In this document: in pieces, positions 19,108 through 29,355 of the stretch
How the letters are laid out: every line of letters starts with the position of its first letter
Position numbering within the stretch: position 1 is the stretch's first letter
Position numbers and translations under genes: made by a program
Assembly (NCBI RefSeq): GCF_007748195.1
Contig: NZ_CP037920.1
Coordinates: 6,940,062 to 7,004,061, forward strand
Length of the DNA: 64,000 bases
Direction of reading: 5' to 3'
DNA from: Gimesia aquarii
GTDB lineage: Bacteria > Planctomycetota > Planctomycetia > Planctomycetales > Planctomycetaceae
Notes under the pieces: model-generated
Databases searched by the model: none
Seen by the model: only the letters and a program-made list of their open reading frames with translations
Told to the model about the DNA's origin: nothing

Positions 19108-20382
19108 ATGAATCTTCCCAATCAATCTCGCCGTTCGTTTCTTAAAACTTCTGTTGCCATGTCGTCGAGTGCAATTCCACTTGTTGCTGGGCTGGCTCAG
19201 GCAAAATCGAATGATACGGAGAAGCCGCTGATGGCCTATGTCGGCACCTTCAGTTCTCCTTTAAAGGATGTGTTAGAAACTCAAGTTGACTTGCCACCTG
19301 GTAATGGTCGTGGAATTCATCTTTTCAAGGTGAATCGAGAGACCGGAGCTATGACACCTGCCGGCATTCATCCGATGGGGACAAGCCCAAGTTGCCTGGC
19401 CGTCAATGCAGAAGGCACGCGGCTTTATTCTACGAATGAAACTGATCGTGTGGGAAAAGAAAAGCATGGTTCCGTCAGCGCTTTCAAAATCAACAAACAA
19501 GATGGAAGTTTGGAGGCACTCAACACCGTTGATTCTGGTGGAGCAGGTCCTACTTATGTGAGTATCCATCCTTCCGGTCGTTTTCTATTGATCGCAAACT
19601 ATTTTGGAGGATCTATATCAGTGCTTCCCATTCTGGAAGATGGTCGATTGGGAGAGGCGACTGACATTAAAAACGATGCCGGAAAAATTGGTCCGACAAC
19701 GGCAACAAACGCGCCGAAAGGCAGCTTTGCCATCAGCGGACATGATCGAACACACGCGCACATGATTCAAAGCGATCCTTCAGGCCGTTTTGTCCTGCAT
19801 GTCGATCTGGGCTTAGATAAAATCTATATCTGGAAGTTCAATGAAAAAACGGGAAAACTGACTGCGAATGATCCACCCTCAGTCTCGCTCCCTCCCGGCG
19901 ATGGCCCTCGGCATTTCCATTTTCATCCCAATGGGCGTTGGTTCTATTCTATTCAAGAAGAAGGTTCGACCATCGTTTTGTTCGATTATGACTCGAAAGC
20001 GGGAACGCTGACGCCACGGCAAACGATTTCCACGCTGCCAGCCGAATTTGTGGGAAGCAACTTTTGCTCAGAAATTCTGGTTTCCGACGATGGCAAGTTT
20101 GTGTATGCAGGTAACCGTTTGCATGACAGCATCGGAATCTTTTCTGTTGGTTCAGAGGGCAAACTGACCTACATCGGTGAAGAATGGACACGCGGAGATT
20201 ATCCACGTAGTTTCAGTTTCGATCCCACAGGGCGATTCCTGTATTGCTGCAACCAACGGGCAGATAACATCGCCGTCTTCCAAGTAGTCAAGAACACGGG
20301 CAAATTGAAATTCACCAACCACTATGCCGCTGTCGGCAACCCGTCGCACATCGTCTTTCTTGATCTGGCAAAAAAGGGATAG
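19108..20382 (+). CDS. Lactonase-family (6-phosphogluconolactonase-like) seven-bladed propeller, Tat-exported
   Basis: 424 residues. It begins with a twin-arginine signal (SRRSFLKTSVAMSSSAIPLVAGLAQA). The mature part is a beta propeller with the PF10282 pattern: YVGTFSSP, GRGIHLFKVNRETGAM, SPSCLAVNAEGTRLYSTNE, GPTYVSIHPSGRFLLIANY, HMIQSDPSGRFVLHVDLG, GDGPRHFHFHPNGRWFY and DPTGRFLYCCNQRADNI. Known members hydrolyse 6-phosphogluconolactone or act on cyclic muconolactone; exported planctomycete versions have no established substrate. The SYNHPSG-like repeats are all intact, so the fold is secure and the function is not. Confidence 0.88.
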   Translation: MNLPNQSRRSFLKTSVAMSSSAIPLVAGLAQAKSNDTEKPLMAYVGTFSSPLKDVLETQVDLPPGNGRGIHLFKVNRETGAMTPAGIHPMGTSPSCLAVNAEGTRLYSTNETDRVGKEKHGSVSAFKINKQDGSLEALNTVDSGGAGPTYVSIHPSGRFLLIANYFGGSISVLPILEDGRLGEATDIKNDAGKIGPTTATNAPKGSFAISGHDRTHAHMIQSDPSGRFVLHVDLGLDKIYIWKFNEKTGKLTANDPPSVSLPPGDGPRHFHFHPNGRWFYSIQEEGSTIVLFDYDSKAGTLTPRQTISTLPAEFVGSNFCSEILVSDDGKFVYAGNRLHDSIGIFSVGSEGKLTYIGEEWTRGDYPRSFSFDPTGRFLYCCNQRADNIAVFQVVKNTGKLKFTNHYAAVGNPSHIVFLDLAKKG

Positions 20383-20590
20383 GTGACCCGTTTTTGGTTC
20401 CTGGAACCTTTGTTTGATTCATTCAGCCTAATATTTTTAATGATTGCAACTTCTTCACTTTTCTCTTGACAATTCCTCCCTGGTAAAACAGCATTTCACT
20501 GATTCTACCCTTCTTGGGTTATATTGAAGTCATTCAGTCTAATTCAAGTTAGGCAGCGTTCGAGAAGTCGAGAAAGCGAAAGGCTCTGCA

Positions 20591-21088
20591 ATGACTGAAT
20601 TAGAGATCTGGGTCGAGAAACAAAAGATTCACGAGCTGTGTGCGCGGTACACGCTGACTTTGGATCGCCACGACATCGAAGGTTGGGCTGACTGTTTCAC
20701 CGAAGAGGCAGTGTTTGGATTCGGTGATGTTGCCTTGCGCGGACGAGACAAGATCGCAGCATATGGGCAAGTTCACAAAGAGCTAGGGTCGCGGCATCTC
20801 AACACATCGTTGCTCTTCGAGATCGACTCAAGTGGACAGCGCGCTACGGGACAGTCGACCACCGTGGTCACCTTTACGACGCGGCAGGGTTACAAGCTCG
20901 CCTTCCTGGGGCGCTACGACGATGAAGTTCTCAAAGTCGACGGACGTTGGCTGTTCTCGCGCCGCTGGGTCGTCGCGGACCCGCTTCCGGAAGATCCTGA
21001 ATTCGATCTGCTTGGTGCGGACCCGGAGTTGGCGCCCCTGGCTCAGCGATTGCTGGATGCGTACCAGAGGCTTGGAGATCTCGCATAG
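20591..21088 (+). CDS. SnoaL-like (NTF2-fold) protein
   Basis: 165 residues with the NTF2-like cone fold of the SnoaL_4 type: an N-terminal helix pair (KIHELCARYTLTLDRHDIEGWADCFTEEAVF), a loop (ALRGRDKIAAYGQVHKELGSRHLNTS), then long strands ending in DGRWLFSRRWVVADPLP. Relatives include small hydroxylases, aldol-type cyclases and dehydratases that use a His/Asp pair; the R/H of SRHLNTS and the Y/D of the first helices are compatible with such a site. There is no signal peptide, so it is cytoplasmic. It stands alone on the plus strand, with about 200 bp of gene-free DNA on the upstream side. Confidence 0.8.
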   Translation: MTELEIWVEKQKIHELCARYTLTLDRHDIEGWADCFTEEAVFGFGDVALRGRDKIAAYGQVHKELGSRHLNTSLLFEIDSSGQRATGQSTTVVTFTTRQGYKLAFLGRYDDEVLKVDGRWLFSRRWVVADPLPEDPEFDLLGADPELAPLAQRLLDAYQRLGDLA

Positions 21089-21384
21089 CCAACATCGTTG
21101 ACACCGCCTTATGGTGCTGCCGCTCAACAAGACATTGCACCAGACAGCGCCCTCAAATGGAATAATTAACCGATGGCGAGTGAAATCGAACGTAATGCTC
21201 CTACACAATTATGAATGAATCATCTGAACCAAGGCCGTGCGTCTTTATCTGATACTCGTCTCAGGATAAGTAGTTCGCCGAAGACTTCACGTTACGATTA
21301 AAGAAGTTTTGATTCGACGTCTGGTATGAAGACTAAAAAATCGGCGTTGGTAAGTCGATGATTGACAAGATGTTCGATCGATAT

Positions 21385-22326
21385 TTAATATTCTCCAATC
21401 ACTTCGCTTCCAGCCCGGGTGCCGAGGCCGTTGTAAATCGAGGCGTCGATATTTTCGCTGATGGCACGAACAGATCCATCACAGAGAACAAAGTGGCAAA
21501 TTCCTTCATGAGGAGCGGAAAGCCCTTTATCATCACCATCGATTTGATTGGGACGAAATTGAGTTTCAAACAAAACCATATGCCCATGATCGTCTGCATA
21601 ATCGGTGATTTCCCGAACAGCAGCCGACCAGGCATTTTCAAAGGCTGAATGCCCCCCAGCACTTGGATTGCTGGTGGGAAGTGGGCCATTTGTTCTCTCA
21701 CCCAATGCGAGTGTATTCGAGAGACCATCAGCAATATCACGAACACGAGTACTGCTATTGCGATAAAAAACGCCTCTACTTTGAAGTGGAGTATCATCAA
21801 GATTCACTGTGGCATTGGAAGGCCCCCAGTTGGCGGCGTAGCTGGCTGCCGCGTATTGTTCAATCGGAGTGACTGAATCATCCCGGACCACATAAGCACC
21901 GGCGGAATAAGGATCAGAAGGACAAAGAAAGATGGGAAGATGCTGTTCCCGAGGCACGAGGTTCACCGCATCCCATACAGGAACATGGGAATCAAATTGT
22001 TGATACAGACTTGCCTGTTCGAGTTGTGGAAGAATCATCGATCCCCAGGCAAGACCTGCATGATTGGCTATTGCCGCTGCTGATCCGGCGGGACCAGGTT
22101 TGTGAATATACCCTGGAGGAAAAACGCGGTGAGTCGACTCATAGTTATGGAACGCCAACCCAATTTGTCTCATATTATTTTTACAAGCCGCACGCCGGGC
22201 TGCTTCGCGCGCCTGTTGAACGGCAGGTAATAATAACGCGATTAATACTGAGATCACAGCAATGACTACCAACAATTCAATGATGGTAAAACCTTTGCGT
22301 TTCATTTTTTGTTTTTTAAAAGGCAT
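21385..22326 (-). CDS. DUF1559 pseudopilin-like protein
   Basis: 313 residues. The N-terminus is a type IV pilin/type II secretion pseudopilin signal ([30 protein letters not shown]) followed by [24 protein letters not shown], the standard opening of planctomycete DUF1559 (SBP_bac_10) proteins. Further family marks are FLCPSD, a [14 protein letters not shown] motif and the terminal [17 protein letters not shown]. Prepilin peptidase would cut before the FTIIE. The family is hugely expanded in planctomycetes and its role is unknown. I start at the ATG at 22326, which has AAGGAA just upstream; the open frame continues further but overlaps the permease gene. Confidence 0.92.
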   Translation of the reverse strand: MPFKKQKMKRKGFTIIELLVVIAVISVLIALLLPAVQQAREAARRAACKNNMRQIGLAFHNYESTHRVFPPGYIHKPGPAGSAAAIANHAGLAWGSMILPQLEQASLYQQFDSHVPVWDAVNLVPREQHLPIFLCPSDPYSAGAYVVRDDSVTPIEQYAAASYAANWGPSNATVNLDDTPLQSRGVFYRNSSTRVRDIADGLSNTLALGERTNGPLPTSNPSAGGHSAFENAWSAAVREITDYADDHGHMVLFETQFRPNQIDGDDKGLSAPHEGICHFVLCDGSVRAISENIDASIYNGLGTRAGSEVIGEY

Positions 22327-22369
22327 TTGAATTCCTTTGTCTCTTAAAAAAAGACTGATGTATATTCTA

Positions 22370-23989
22370 TTAAGGATTATTTTTAAATTCTGATCGACAT
22401 TGACGATAGACTTTATCGACATAGACAAGTAATGACTTCGCTTCCTGAAATTTTCCAGACGCGACATGGTTTTCCAGAGTGTCAAGGCTATAGAGTACCT
22501 CGTCGACACACTCGCGCCGTTTGGCTGAAACCGATCCGGTGCGAATCAGCACACTGGTTGATAGCTTCCCGGCATGTGTTCTCCACTGATTTAAACGTCG
22601 CTTTGTTTCGGTGACATCCTCCTGCTTTACCGAATCATAGACATAAGTGCGAATCGTATTCATGTCATCAAAAAGACTGTCAGATGAGGGGTAAAACAGG
22701 TACAATCCCACAATGGCGAGACTGATCACACAACATGCACCAGCGACAACAAGCTGAGCAGGTGTGAGGGCGGGATCCCACTTAGGATTTGTTAACTCAT
22801 TTGATTCTTCAGATTCGTCTTGCTGATCTTCCAGTAAATGTTCGACACTAAGTCGCTTCCCGGATATTTTTAAAATAAGGCCTGCGAAGATAATAATCAG
22901 TAATAGCCCCAACCCGTAGGCTTCATCAGTGCGAATGGTTTTAGAGACTTTTTTGATGACCCATACCAGGTTTGCCTGAGCTGATTCGACATTCGCCAAC
23001 CGAGTAAACGGATCAAAGGCATGAGTATGATCGGTGGTAGTCGCATTCCCGTGTATGAGCGTGCGATCGGCGGTTATACCAATGACAAGTGTAGAACCGA
23101 TGAGAAGTGATACGAACAACATTAACGGTTTCAGCCCATAGTCGCGTCGAAGCCAGTTCGCTACTCCTACGTTCGCACCCGCCCCAAGAAGGATCAGAGC
23201 AAAAGCAGCACCCAGCGAATAACCATCCTGGACGATATGACCAAAGTGCATCATCACTTCTGTCGGAGTGACATAAACCGGAATAGCAACCAGTCCCATG
23301 ATGATTGGCGCCAACGCATTGTCGCGTGTCAGACCCGTTTGTAAAATTCCATGCGGCAGGAAGGCTCCAAGGAAACCAACAGCCAGAAGCGCCAGTCCAT
23401 AGTCAATAAAAACTGGTCCTACGAGTCCTCTTGCTGCCGTATCGCCCACCACCAGCAAACGGTTTACGCTATCACGTGGCGCTCTTTCGATCTGTTCCGG
23501 CTCTACATCCTGATTATCTGCTATCACGCGATTCCAAATGAGTCCGATGCCGACAGAAACGACAAATGTACCAACTCCAAAATAGACCAACATAATGGGG
23601 GTAATATGACTGAGTCCGTATATAATCGATACAGGATTGAGAACTGGGGCAACAAGAACAAAACTGAGTACTGTTCCGCTGGGAACCCCTGCTCGACGTA
23701 ACTCTCGAGCGACGGGTAATGCGCCCAATGAGCAAATCGGTAACAAGATTCCAAGTGCCCACGCACGAAAGGGCCCCGTCCAATGACCTACCCCGAGGAT
23801 CTTACGGGTGCGATCGGCCCCCACCATTCCACGAAGGATTCCTGCCGCGAATACCCCTGCCACCAGAAACGGTGCTGCGGCAACCATCGCTTCAGCAACA
23901 CGTAGTGCACCACTCCAAAATGTCGTGTTGAAATCGGTGAGAAATCCCGTGTAACCGGGACCGTCGGCAATTAAAAACCAGTGTTTCAC
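22370..23989 (-). CDS. PF03773-type (ArsP/SO_0444-like) permease, probable metal exporter
   Basis: 539 residues with eight to ten membrane helices in two halves. The first half has the signature [39 protein letters not shown]; the usual CSCG of relatives is CSLG here. The second half repeats the pattern ([44 protein letters not shown]). A soluble ~110-residue C-terminal part (about 430-539) follows the last helix. Relatives export arsenite/organoarsenicals or Cu/Zn. The start codon overlaps the stop of a His-rich lipoprotein gene by four bases (ATGA), suggesting coupled translation and a divalent-metal substrate. Confidence 0.75.
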   Translation of the reverse strand: MKHWFLIADGPGYTGFLTDFNTTFWSGALRVAEAMVAAAPFLVAGVFAAGILRGMVGADRTRKILGVGHWTGPFRAWALGILLPICSLGALPVARELRRAGVPSGTVLSFVLVAPVLNPVSIIYGLSHITPIMLVYFGVGTFVVSVGIGLIWNRVIADNQDVEPEQIERAPRDSVNRLLVVGDTAARGLVGPVFIDYGLALLAVGFLGAFLPHGILQTGLTRDNALAPIIMGLVAIPVYVTPTEVMMHFGHIVQDGYSLGAAFALILLGAGANVGVANWLRRDYGLKPLMLFVSLLIGSTLVIGITADRTLIHGNATTTDHTHAFDPFTRLANVESAQANLVWVIKKVSKTIRTDEAYGLGLLLIIIFAGLILKISGKRLSVEHLLEDQQDESEESNELTNPKWDPALTPAQLVVAGACCVISLAIVGLYLFYPSSDSLFDDMNTIRTYVYDSVKQEDVTETKRRLNQWRTHAGKLSTSVLIRTGSVSAKRRECVDEVLYSLDTLENHVASGKFQEAKSLLVYVDKVYRQCRSEFKNNP

Positions 23990-24663
23990 TTTGCCTTCTC
24001 CGGCTGAGGTGAATCCGGCTCTGAATCAGTCTGTTGCGTTTCCTTGCTCTCATTATTCTGATCAACAGTGAAACTAAAATTGAGACGCTCTCCGCCTAAA
24101 GTAATCTTGGGAATCACAATCAGCAACTTCTGGCTCTCACTGAATTTATCCGGGATGGTCGCAACAAACGTTGAAGACGGACTTTGATCGTCTTTGGAAG
24201 CAAATACAAGTTCACTCGCTCGAATCGGCTCTCCGTTGACCTCATTAATCAACGATAAAATTTCCTTCTCTTCCACCGGATAACTTTTTGACTTACCGTC
24301 GGCAGTTTCCGTTAACAGGTGAAAGGTGATGACTCCATCCACCACGGGCATGACTTCTGCGTGGTAATGCGCTTCTCCTCCCTTGTGATGTGAGTGCCCT
24401 ATCGAAGTAATTTTCCCACCAAACAGCGGCTCACCATGTCTGTGACTATGGGAGTGAGGATGAGCATGAGATCCTTCGAACCCGTCCTGATGTTCGTGCT
24501 CATGTTCACTGCCTTCCCCATGCGCGTGTTTGTGCGTGTGATCGAAGTCCTCATGCATATCAGTGGTGACCGCGGGAGCTCCAGAATCTTCACATCCAAC
24601 TGCGAGAACAACGATAGCAAAAAATAAAAATGGTAGTGATAAATAAGAATTAGGACCGTTCAT
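23986..24663 (-). CDS. Histidine-rich lipoprotein, putative periplasmic metal-binding partner
   Basis: 225 residues. The lipoprotein signal ends in VLAVGC (Cys24). Residues of about 36-80 are extremely rich in His with Glu, Asp and Gly, as in zinc or copper/nickel buffering segments. The remaining part (HYHAEVMPVVDGVITFHLL, then a lysine/acid-rich tail) resembles the lipoprotein downstream of the RND pump at 35556-36062 (GGVVF..GKHHAEFTV). It overlaps the permease gene by four bases. I infer it gathers metal in the periplasm for the permease or protects against excess; the metal is not determined. Confidence 0.72.
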   Translation of the reverse strand: MNGPNSYLSLPFLFFAIVVLAVGCEDSGAPAVTTDMHEDFDHTHKHAHGEGSEHEHEHQDGFEGSHAHPHSHSHRHGEPLFGGKITSIGHSHHKGGEAHYHAEVMPVVDGVITFHLLTETADGKSKSYPVEEKEILSLINEVNGEPIRASELVFASKDDQSPSSTFVATIPDKFSESQKLLIVIPKITLGGERLNFSFTVDQNNESKETQQTDSEPDSPQPEKAK

Positions 24664-24722
24664 TCTGCAAGTCTTTCATCTTGAGGTGCCAATTGTCACC
24701 GCAGGAAAATCAGTATTGTATG

Positions 24723-25700
24723 TTACTGAGCCGGGACTTCATATTTCGGAACACTGGTTGATTCCATGATTCCCTCGATGACCGGTATGGAATCTTCGTG
24801 ATCAACGCCCAGCCTGACATCCAAAACAGGAACTGCGGTCTCAATAAAATCGTCTGGAATCACATATTGTCTCTGGTTAAGAAACGCACGCGCCTGAGCA
24901 ATTCTCTGCCACATTAATAAACCCCGAGGACTCAAGCCCAGAGAGATTTCCGGATGATTTCTGGTAGCCTGTCCAAGTTTGATCAAATATTTTTGGACGG
25001 AACTAATCACGGGAAGTGAAGCCACCTGTTTCTGAATGCGAAATAACTGTGATTCTTCAAATAAAGGTTCGCAATCGCTATCAGATTCTGACTTGTCATC
25101 TATAGCATTCTCGAGCATCTTCAATTCATCCGTTTCGCCCGGATAGCCAATACTCAGTTTCATTGAGAAACGGTCAAGTTGAGCTTCAGGTAACGGATAG
25201 GTGCCATGTTGATCGATCGGGTTCTGGGTTGCGATGACAAAATAATTCTGTGCGAGTTCATAGCGCACTGCATCCACAGTCACTTGTCTTTCAGCCATCG
25301 CCTCCAGCAAGGCGCTTTGTGTCCTTGGTGTGGCCCGATTGATTTCATCAGCGAGCATCACGTCAGAGAAAACGGGACCGGTGCGAAACTCAAATTCATG
25401 TGTCTTCTGATTAAAGATATTGAACCCGGTAATGTCGCTCGGCAATAAATCGGGAGTACACTGAACTCGCGCAAATTTACCTCCAATGGAACTGGCCAAC
25501 GCTTTAGCTAACATGGTTTTGCCAAGACCGGGGCGATCTTCAATTAATAAGTGACCTCGAGCCAACAGACATACAATCACGTGATCAACGACTTCCGCTT
25601 TCCCTTTTAGCGCGTGGTTGAGAGTTTCACGAAGCCGGTTAATACAACCAAACTCCTGATCCAAATTAGTTTGTGAATCTGTACTCATCATCGCTGACAT
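24723..25700 (-). CDS. MoxR-family AAA+ ATPase
   Basis: 325 residues with all MoxR motifs: Walker A EDRPGLGKT at 54-62, ARVQCTPDLLPSDITGFNIFNQ, Walker B VMLADEINR followed by ATPRTQSALLEAMAERQVTV, sensor 1 in FVIATQNPIDQHGTYPLPEAQLDRF, and the C-terminal lid with GLSPRGLL. MoxR ATPases act as chaperones in assembling enzyme or surface complexes, usually beside DUF58 and transglutaminase-like genes. Precisely that set lies immediately upstream on the same strand. The first ATG is used; other methionines follow closely (residues 4-5), so the exact start could differ slightly. Confidence 0.95.
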   Translation of the reverse strand: MSAMMSTDSQTNLDQEFGCINRLRETLNHALKGKAEVVDHVIVCLLARGHLLIEDRPGLGKTMLAKALASSIGGKFARVQCTPDLLPSDITGFNIFNQKTHEFEFRTGPVFSDVMLADEINRATPRTQSALLEAMAERQVTVDAVRYELAQNYFVIATQNPIDQHGTYPLPEAQLDRFSMKLSIGYPGETDELKMLENAIDDKSESDSDCEPLFEESQLFRIQKQVASLPVISSVQKYLIKLGQATRNHPEISLGLSPRGLLMWQRIAQARAFLNQRQYVIPDDFIETAVPVLDVRLGVDHEDSIPVIEGIMESTSVPKYEVPAQ

Positions 25701-25787
25701 TGCAACACTCGATCAAATTTAAAAAAATCAATAATAAAATGAAATATTCAACATTCCTGCTGTAAAGTCTCTTTCCCGCATTCACAT

Positions 25788-28118
25788 TCAAGTTTTCTTC
25801 CAACGTGCTTCCTGGATGACCTGAAAACAACAATGTTTTATGTGATTGAGCTCTTCTTCAGAAATATTTTTTGAAGCATCCGGACAATAGGTTGCCCAGT
25901 TTGCATACGAAGAGAGTTCGTTTAATGACTGTGAACTCGCTGTAATATGTTCTGACGTTTGTTGAAACCATCGATTGATCGTAGTTGACTCCGGTCGTCG
26001 ATAACCGGTCCACCGCATCCGTAATTCAATGAGCCATAGTGTACGGAGAACTAATTTTCTGATATCGCGGGGTTCAAAAACATAGAACCACCTTGTCAGC
26101 AGAATATCAGTGAAAACGAAACGAAAATGATACAAAATCGATCCGGAGGCAATCAGAGCCAGGCAGAGATAGAGATGTTTCCAGAACCAGAGCAGCCCCC
26201 CGACGAACGCATCATAAAATTTCTCATATATAGTAGGAGAGGGTCCTAAAATCTCATACCCCTGAGTCGGTTCAACCGTAAACCAGGACGAGGCCCCTAG
26301 CCCCACTCTCACTTCTACCCAGAAATGCACGTCATCGGAATGAACCGGGGTATGGTCTGAAGCGAGATCATAATCATCTGGGCTGGCATAAAAACCACTC
26401 ACGACTCTGGTGGAATATCCAAGAGATCTGAGCATCAATGCCGTGGAGGTAGACATCATATAATCGGGCCCTGCTTTTTCTTCAAACAGGAACTCTTCGA
26501 GTGGCAGCTTGGACTCGTCATTAAAGGTTATCGTGCGATCATGCTGAAAATGTTCGCGATGATATTGCTCGATTTTCCTGATTTTATCCCAATCATCTTC
26601 AACGCCTGCAACAATATTTTCGGCGAGTTTTTTTACCTTCTTGATGACGGGTATTTCCGGTAGAGCCAGATGCTGTTTGTGATGGTTCACATTCCCATGT
26701 TTTACATCGCGGTACTCAACCAGATCAGCATCGGGGAAATGACTGATGATGCGGATGGGAACCAGCCGCGGCATCTCTTTTCGATCGAGCTTGACGATAC
26801 TGTCTTGATGCCAGCCAAACATGTCGGGCTGATCGAGATAGTCAATATGAATTTCTTTCAAATGAAGCGGCGCAGGCAGCTGATTGGACCTCAAATGATT
26901 ATTTGTAATCACATGCAATTCGTTCGGACATTCCTGAAAAAGCGAACTGATATTCGTACTCACAATGATCCAGGGTTTCTCAAAGCGTTCTTTCAACTCG
27001 AAACCTCCTTTTAGGTTTCTCGTTAGTGGCTCGCTGTGCCATTTCACTCCGTCGAAAATATCGTAAGTTTCCATGCGAAGATGCAGGGGAGTCCTGCCGG
27101 ATACGTGTAACAACGCGTCTGATTTAAGCCCCTCGTTCGATTTTGTTTCTTCAGGTTTCTGCTCCCTGGCTGTAGAAAAATGACGATTAATATTTTCCGA
27201 TTCCGGAAGCTCTCTCTCTTCTATGTTCTGGTCCTGCATTCTCAGACTAATCGCTCGGTCGACATTTTTCGCCATTTCTCCGTCATCTTTGTACTGGTCA
27301 AACATGATGTCATACAGGCTGGGTTCGTCTGATGAGATGAAGGGAGCATTTTCCACCGGCGCAAAACTACGGATGTCATACTTACCGGCCACGAGCAAGT
27401 CGCCATCACCTAACCCGTCTCTCGCGTATTGATCTTTATAACCTTCACCACCGGAACTGGGCATGATCCCCTTAAACGCATGGACAATCGGATTATTTCC
27501 CGACATAAACAGAATCAGAAGTAAAACCAAGGCGAGACAGGACAAGACTCCATGTTTTCTCCATTGATGTTTTTCCAGTGTCGGAATCAGGTAAGCTCTG
27601 ATGCTGTTCCAATAAGAATAAAAGAGCCAGAAAAAGCCAACAATCAATTCCAGACCAATCAGAACGATGATATCGCGGCTCGAATTCGTTGTCGCTGAAA
27701 AGATAATCAAAAACAGAGATCCCCAGATGGCAATCTTCTGATATCTTTTCCAGCAACCGGCGGCTGCCATCACCAATAAGGTATTTTTCACACTGAACAT
27801 CATGATGAGTTCAAATGGTCTGCCTTCTCCCCAAACAGCACGCTTAACCGGTTCCCATAAGAGACTGAGCAACATGACCGCCAACAGGAGCGGAGAAATA
27901 TACGCATCGTTTTTCATTTCTCTTGCCAGACGGACAAAATAGCGCATTCCCAACACAACTACTGAAAGTTCAATCCCAAAATTGACCGCGATCCAAATTC
28001 GAGAATAACGTCCTTCCGCATCGGAGATTGAAAGCGCCAGCGCCGCGATCAGAACCATCACAATGGTCGTGATGTGTAGAACGGGACTGGATAAAGCTGT
28101 ATTCTCGTTATGTCGCAT
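25788..28118 (-). CDS. Membrane transglutaminase-fold protein with substituted catalytic triad (TgpA-like)
   Basis: 776 residues from the ATG at 28118 (a TTG nine codons upstream is possible). The N-terminal ~200 residues form about six membrane helices, then comes a periplasmic part with a transglutaminase-like domain (about 480-625), one further helix (about 640-665) and a cytosolic tail, as in TgpA. The triad is changed. The G-x-C motif is GPDYMMSTSTALMLRSLG, with Asp552 where the catalytic Cys should be. The His is kept (Asp-Val-His598-Phe-Trp). The usual Asp of the third motif is Glu616 (FTVEPTQG). It is therefore probably not a thiol enzyme. It overlaps the DUF58 gene by 11 bases. Confidence 0.85.
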   Translation of the reverse strand: MRHNENTALSSPVLHITTIVMVLIAALALSISDAEGRYSRIWIAVNFGIELSVVVLGMRYFVRLAREMKNDAYISPLLLAVMLLSLLWEPVKRAVWGEGRPFELIMMFSVKNTLLVMAAAGCWKRYQKIAIWGSLFLIIFSATTNSSRDIIVLIGLELIVGFFWLFYSYWNSIRAYLIPTLEKHQWRKHGVLSCLALVLLLILFMSGNNPIVHAFKGIMPSSGGEGYKDQYARDGLGDGDLLVAGKYDIRSFAPVENAPFISSDEPSLYDIMFDQYKDDGEMAKNVDRAISLRMQDQNIEERELPESENINRHFSTAREQKPEETKSNEGLKSDALLHVSGRTPLHLRMETYDIFDGVKWHSEPLTRNLKGGFELKERFEKPWIIVSTNISSLFQECPNELHVITNNHLRSNQLPAPLHLKEIHIDYLDQPDMFGWHQDSIVKLDRKEMPRLVPIRIISHFPDADLVEYRDVKHGNVNHHKQHLALPEIPVIKKVKKLAENIVAGVEDDWDKIRKIEQYHREHFQHDRTITFNDESKLPLEEFLFEEKAGPDYMMSTSTALMLRSLGYSTRVVSGFYASPDDYDLASDHTPVHSDDVHFWVEVRVGLGASSWFTVEPTQGYEILGPSPTIYEKFYDAFVGGLLWFWKHLYLCLALIASGSILYHFRFVFTDILLTRWFYVFEPRDIRKLVLRTLWLIELRMRWTGYRRPESTTINRWFQQTSEHITASSQSLNELSSYANWATYCPDASKNISEEELNHIKHCCFQVIQEARWKKT

Positions 28119-29355
28119 AACAGGCTTTCTTCCATCGATCGACAAACTCTTTATTCCGGCTTTCTTCCGGATCGTTCAGCTTTAACCACGGTTCGCACTG
28201 GCAGGAAGAAGCGGCTTCCATTTCTTGCTCAAAATTATCATGAACGACAATGATTCTCTGATTGTGCTGGGCGTGACGAAAACTGAGGTGCTTTTCATAC
28301 CCACGACTCGTGGTCACGACAATTTGAGAAAGCGATGAAACTTTGTGATGCAATGCGGAGTCTTGAACGCCTTCCACAGGAACATGTGCCAAGGCGTCAA
28401 ACAGCTTCCTGAGTTCATAAGAATCATTCTCACAACGAAATAATTTGTCGCCAACAAGACATTCCACCCAGGCATGTTGTTGATGCAGAGACTCACAAAT
28501 ACTGGCGGTAATTCTGAGAACGGCTTCCAAAGCAGCTCGATGCTCCGCTTTCGTTCCATAACTGGAAGGATTGAGATCGGGAATCACTCTTAATGCACAG
28601 ACGGATGCGGCCTGTCGCTCGGTCACAATCATCTGCCCCTGCCTTGCCGTCTGAGCCCAGTGAACGCGCCGCAGGGAATCCCCAATTCGAAACTCCCTCG
28701 TGCCTGTCACATCTCCAAAATCGCCGACGCGATTGGAAGCAAACCTGTCTTCGCTTGAGTTAACCTCTCTGATTTCTGGCATAGATGTCAGAGTCTGCAC
28801 TTCGGGCCAGACAATCAATTTTGACTCCACGGAGAGTTCCCTTTTTTTTCGGTAGAGACCAAAGGGAAAAGCGGTTTCCAGAAAAGCGGTTTGTGTAGAA
28901 TAAACCCCGCGTTTCCGGGGAGTAAAAGACCACTTGAACTCACTCACTTTCCAACCGGGGATGTATTCTATGGCAACTTCACATAAGTGACCAGATTGCT
29001 CAGAGAAACGATGCCTGAGATAAACCCCCCAGGCAGGCCAGGGCCAGCGGTTTTTAACAATCAGTCGGGCGCCTACAGATTCACCGCATCGGACCCTGCG
29101 TTTATTGAATGCCACCTCGGCAACGATTCCGGACATACTGATCCAGGGCCAAACCACACCGGTTAAGACGACAAGCAAGATTGCTCCCGCTATGTAAAGA
29201 ATTGCGGTATTCACGAGGATCCCGCAAATCAACGCTGTCAGAACACTGATCGCCAGGCACCAAAACGGGTTTTTCATCCAATAAACCCATTTATTGAACT
29301 GAGGGCAAAAATCGTAATTCAGTGCTGAGACCAACGATTGACTTCGTAATTTCAA
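28108..29355 (-). CDS. DUF58 domain protein
   Basis: 415 residues. A pair of membrane helices (about 30-72) follows the N-terminal NYDFCPQFNKWVYWMKNPFW stretch, then a beta domain (RRVRCGESVGARLIVKNRWPWPAWGVYL). The DUF58 core is at about 215-245 (GDVTGTREFRIGDSLRRVHWAQTARQGQMIVTE) and leads into a von Willebrand A-like C-terminus. Members work with MoxR ATPases and a transglutaminase-like membrane protein, and all three are adjacent here. The start is a TTG; the sequence after it matches the family opening I remember, so I keep it rather than the ATG 26 codons on. The C-terminal codons overlap the next gene. Confidence 0.9.
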   Translation of the reverse strand: MKLRSQSLVSALNYDFCPQFNKWVYWMKNPFWCLAISVLTALICGILVNTAILYIAGAILLVVLTGVVWPWISMSGIVAEVAFNKRRVRCGESVGARLIVKNRWPWPAWGVYLRHRFSEQSGHLCEVAIEYIPGWKVSEFKWSFTPRKRGVYSTQTAFLETAFPFGLYRKKRELSVESKLIVWPEVQTLTSMPEIREVNSSEDRFASNRVGDFGDVTGTREFRIGDSLRRVHWAQTARQGQMIVTERQAASVCALRVIPDLNPSSYGTKAEHRAALEAVLRITASICESLHQQHAWVECLVGDKLFRCENDSYELRKLFDALAHVPVEGVQDSALHHKVSSLSQIVVTTSRGYEKHLSFRHAQHNQRIIVVHDNFEQEMEAASSCQCEPWLKLNDPEESRNKEFVDRWKKACYAT

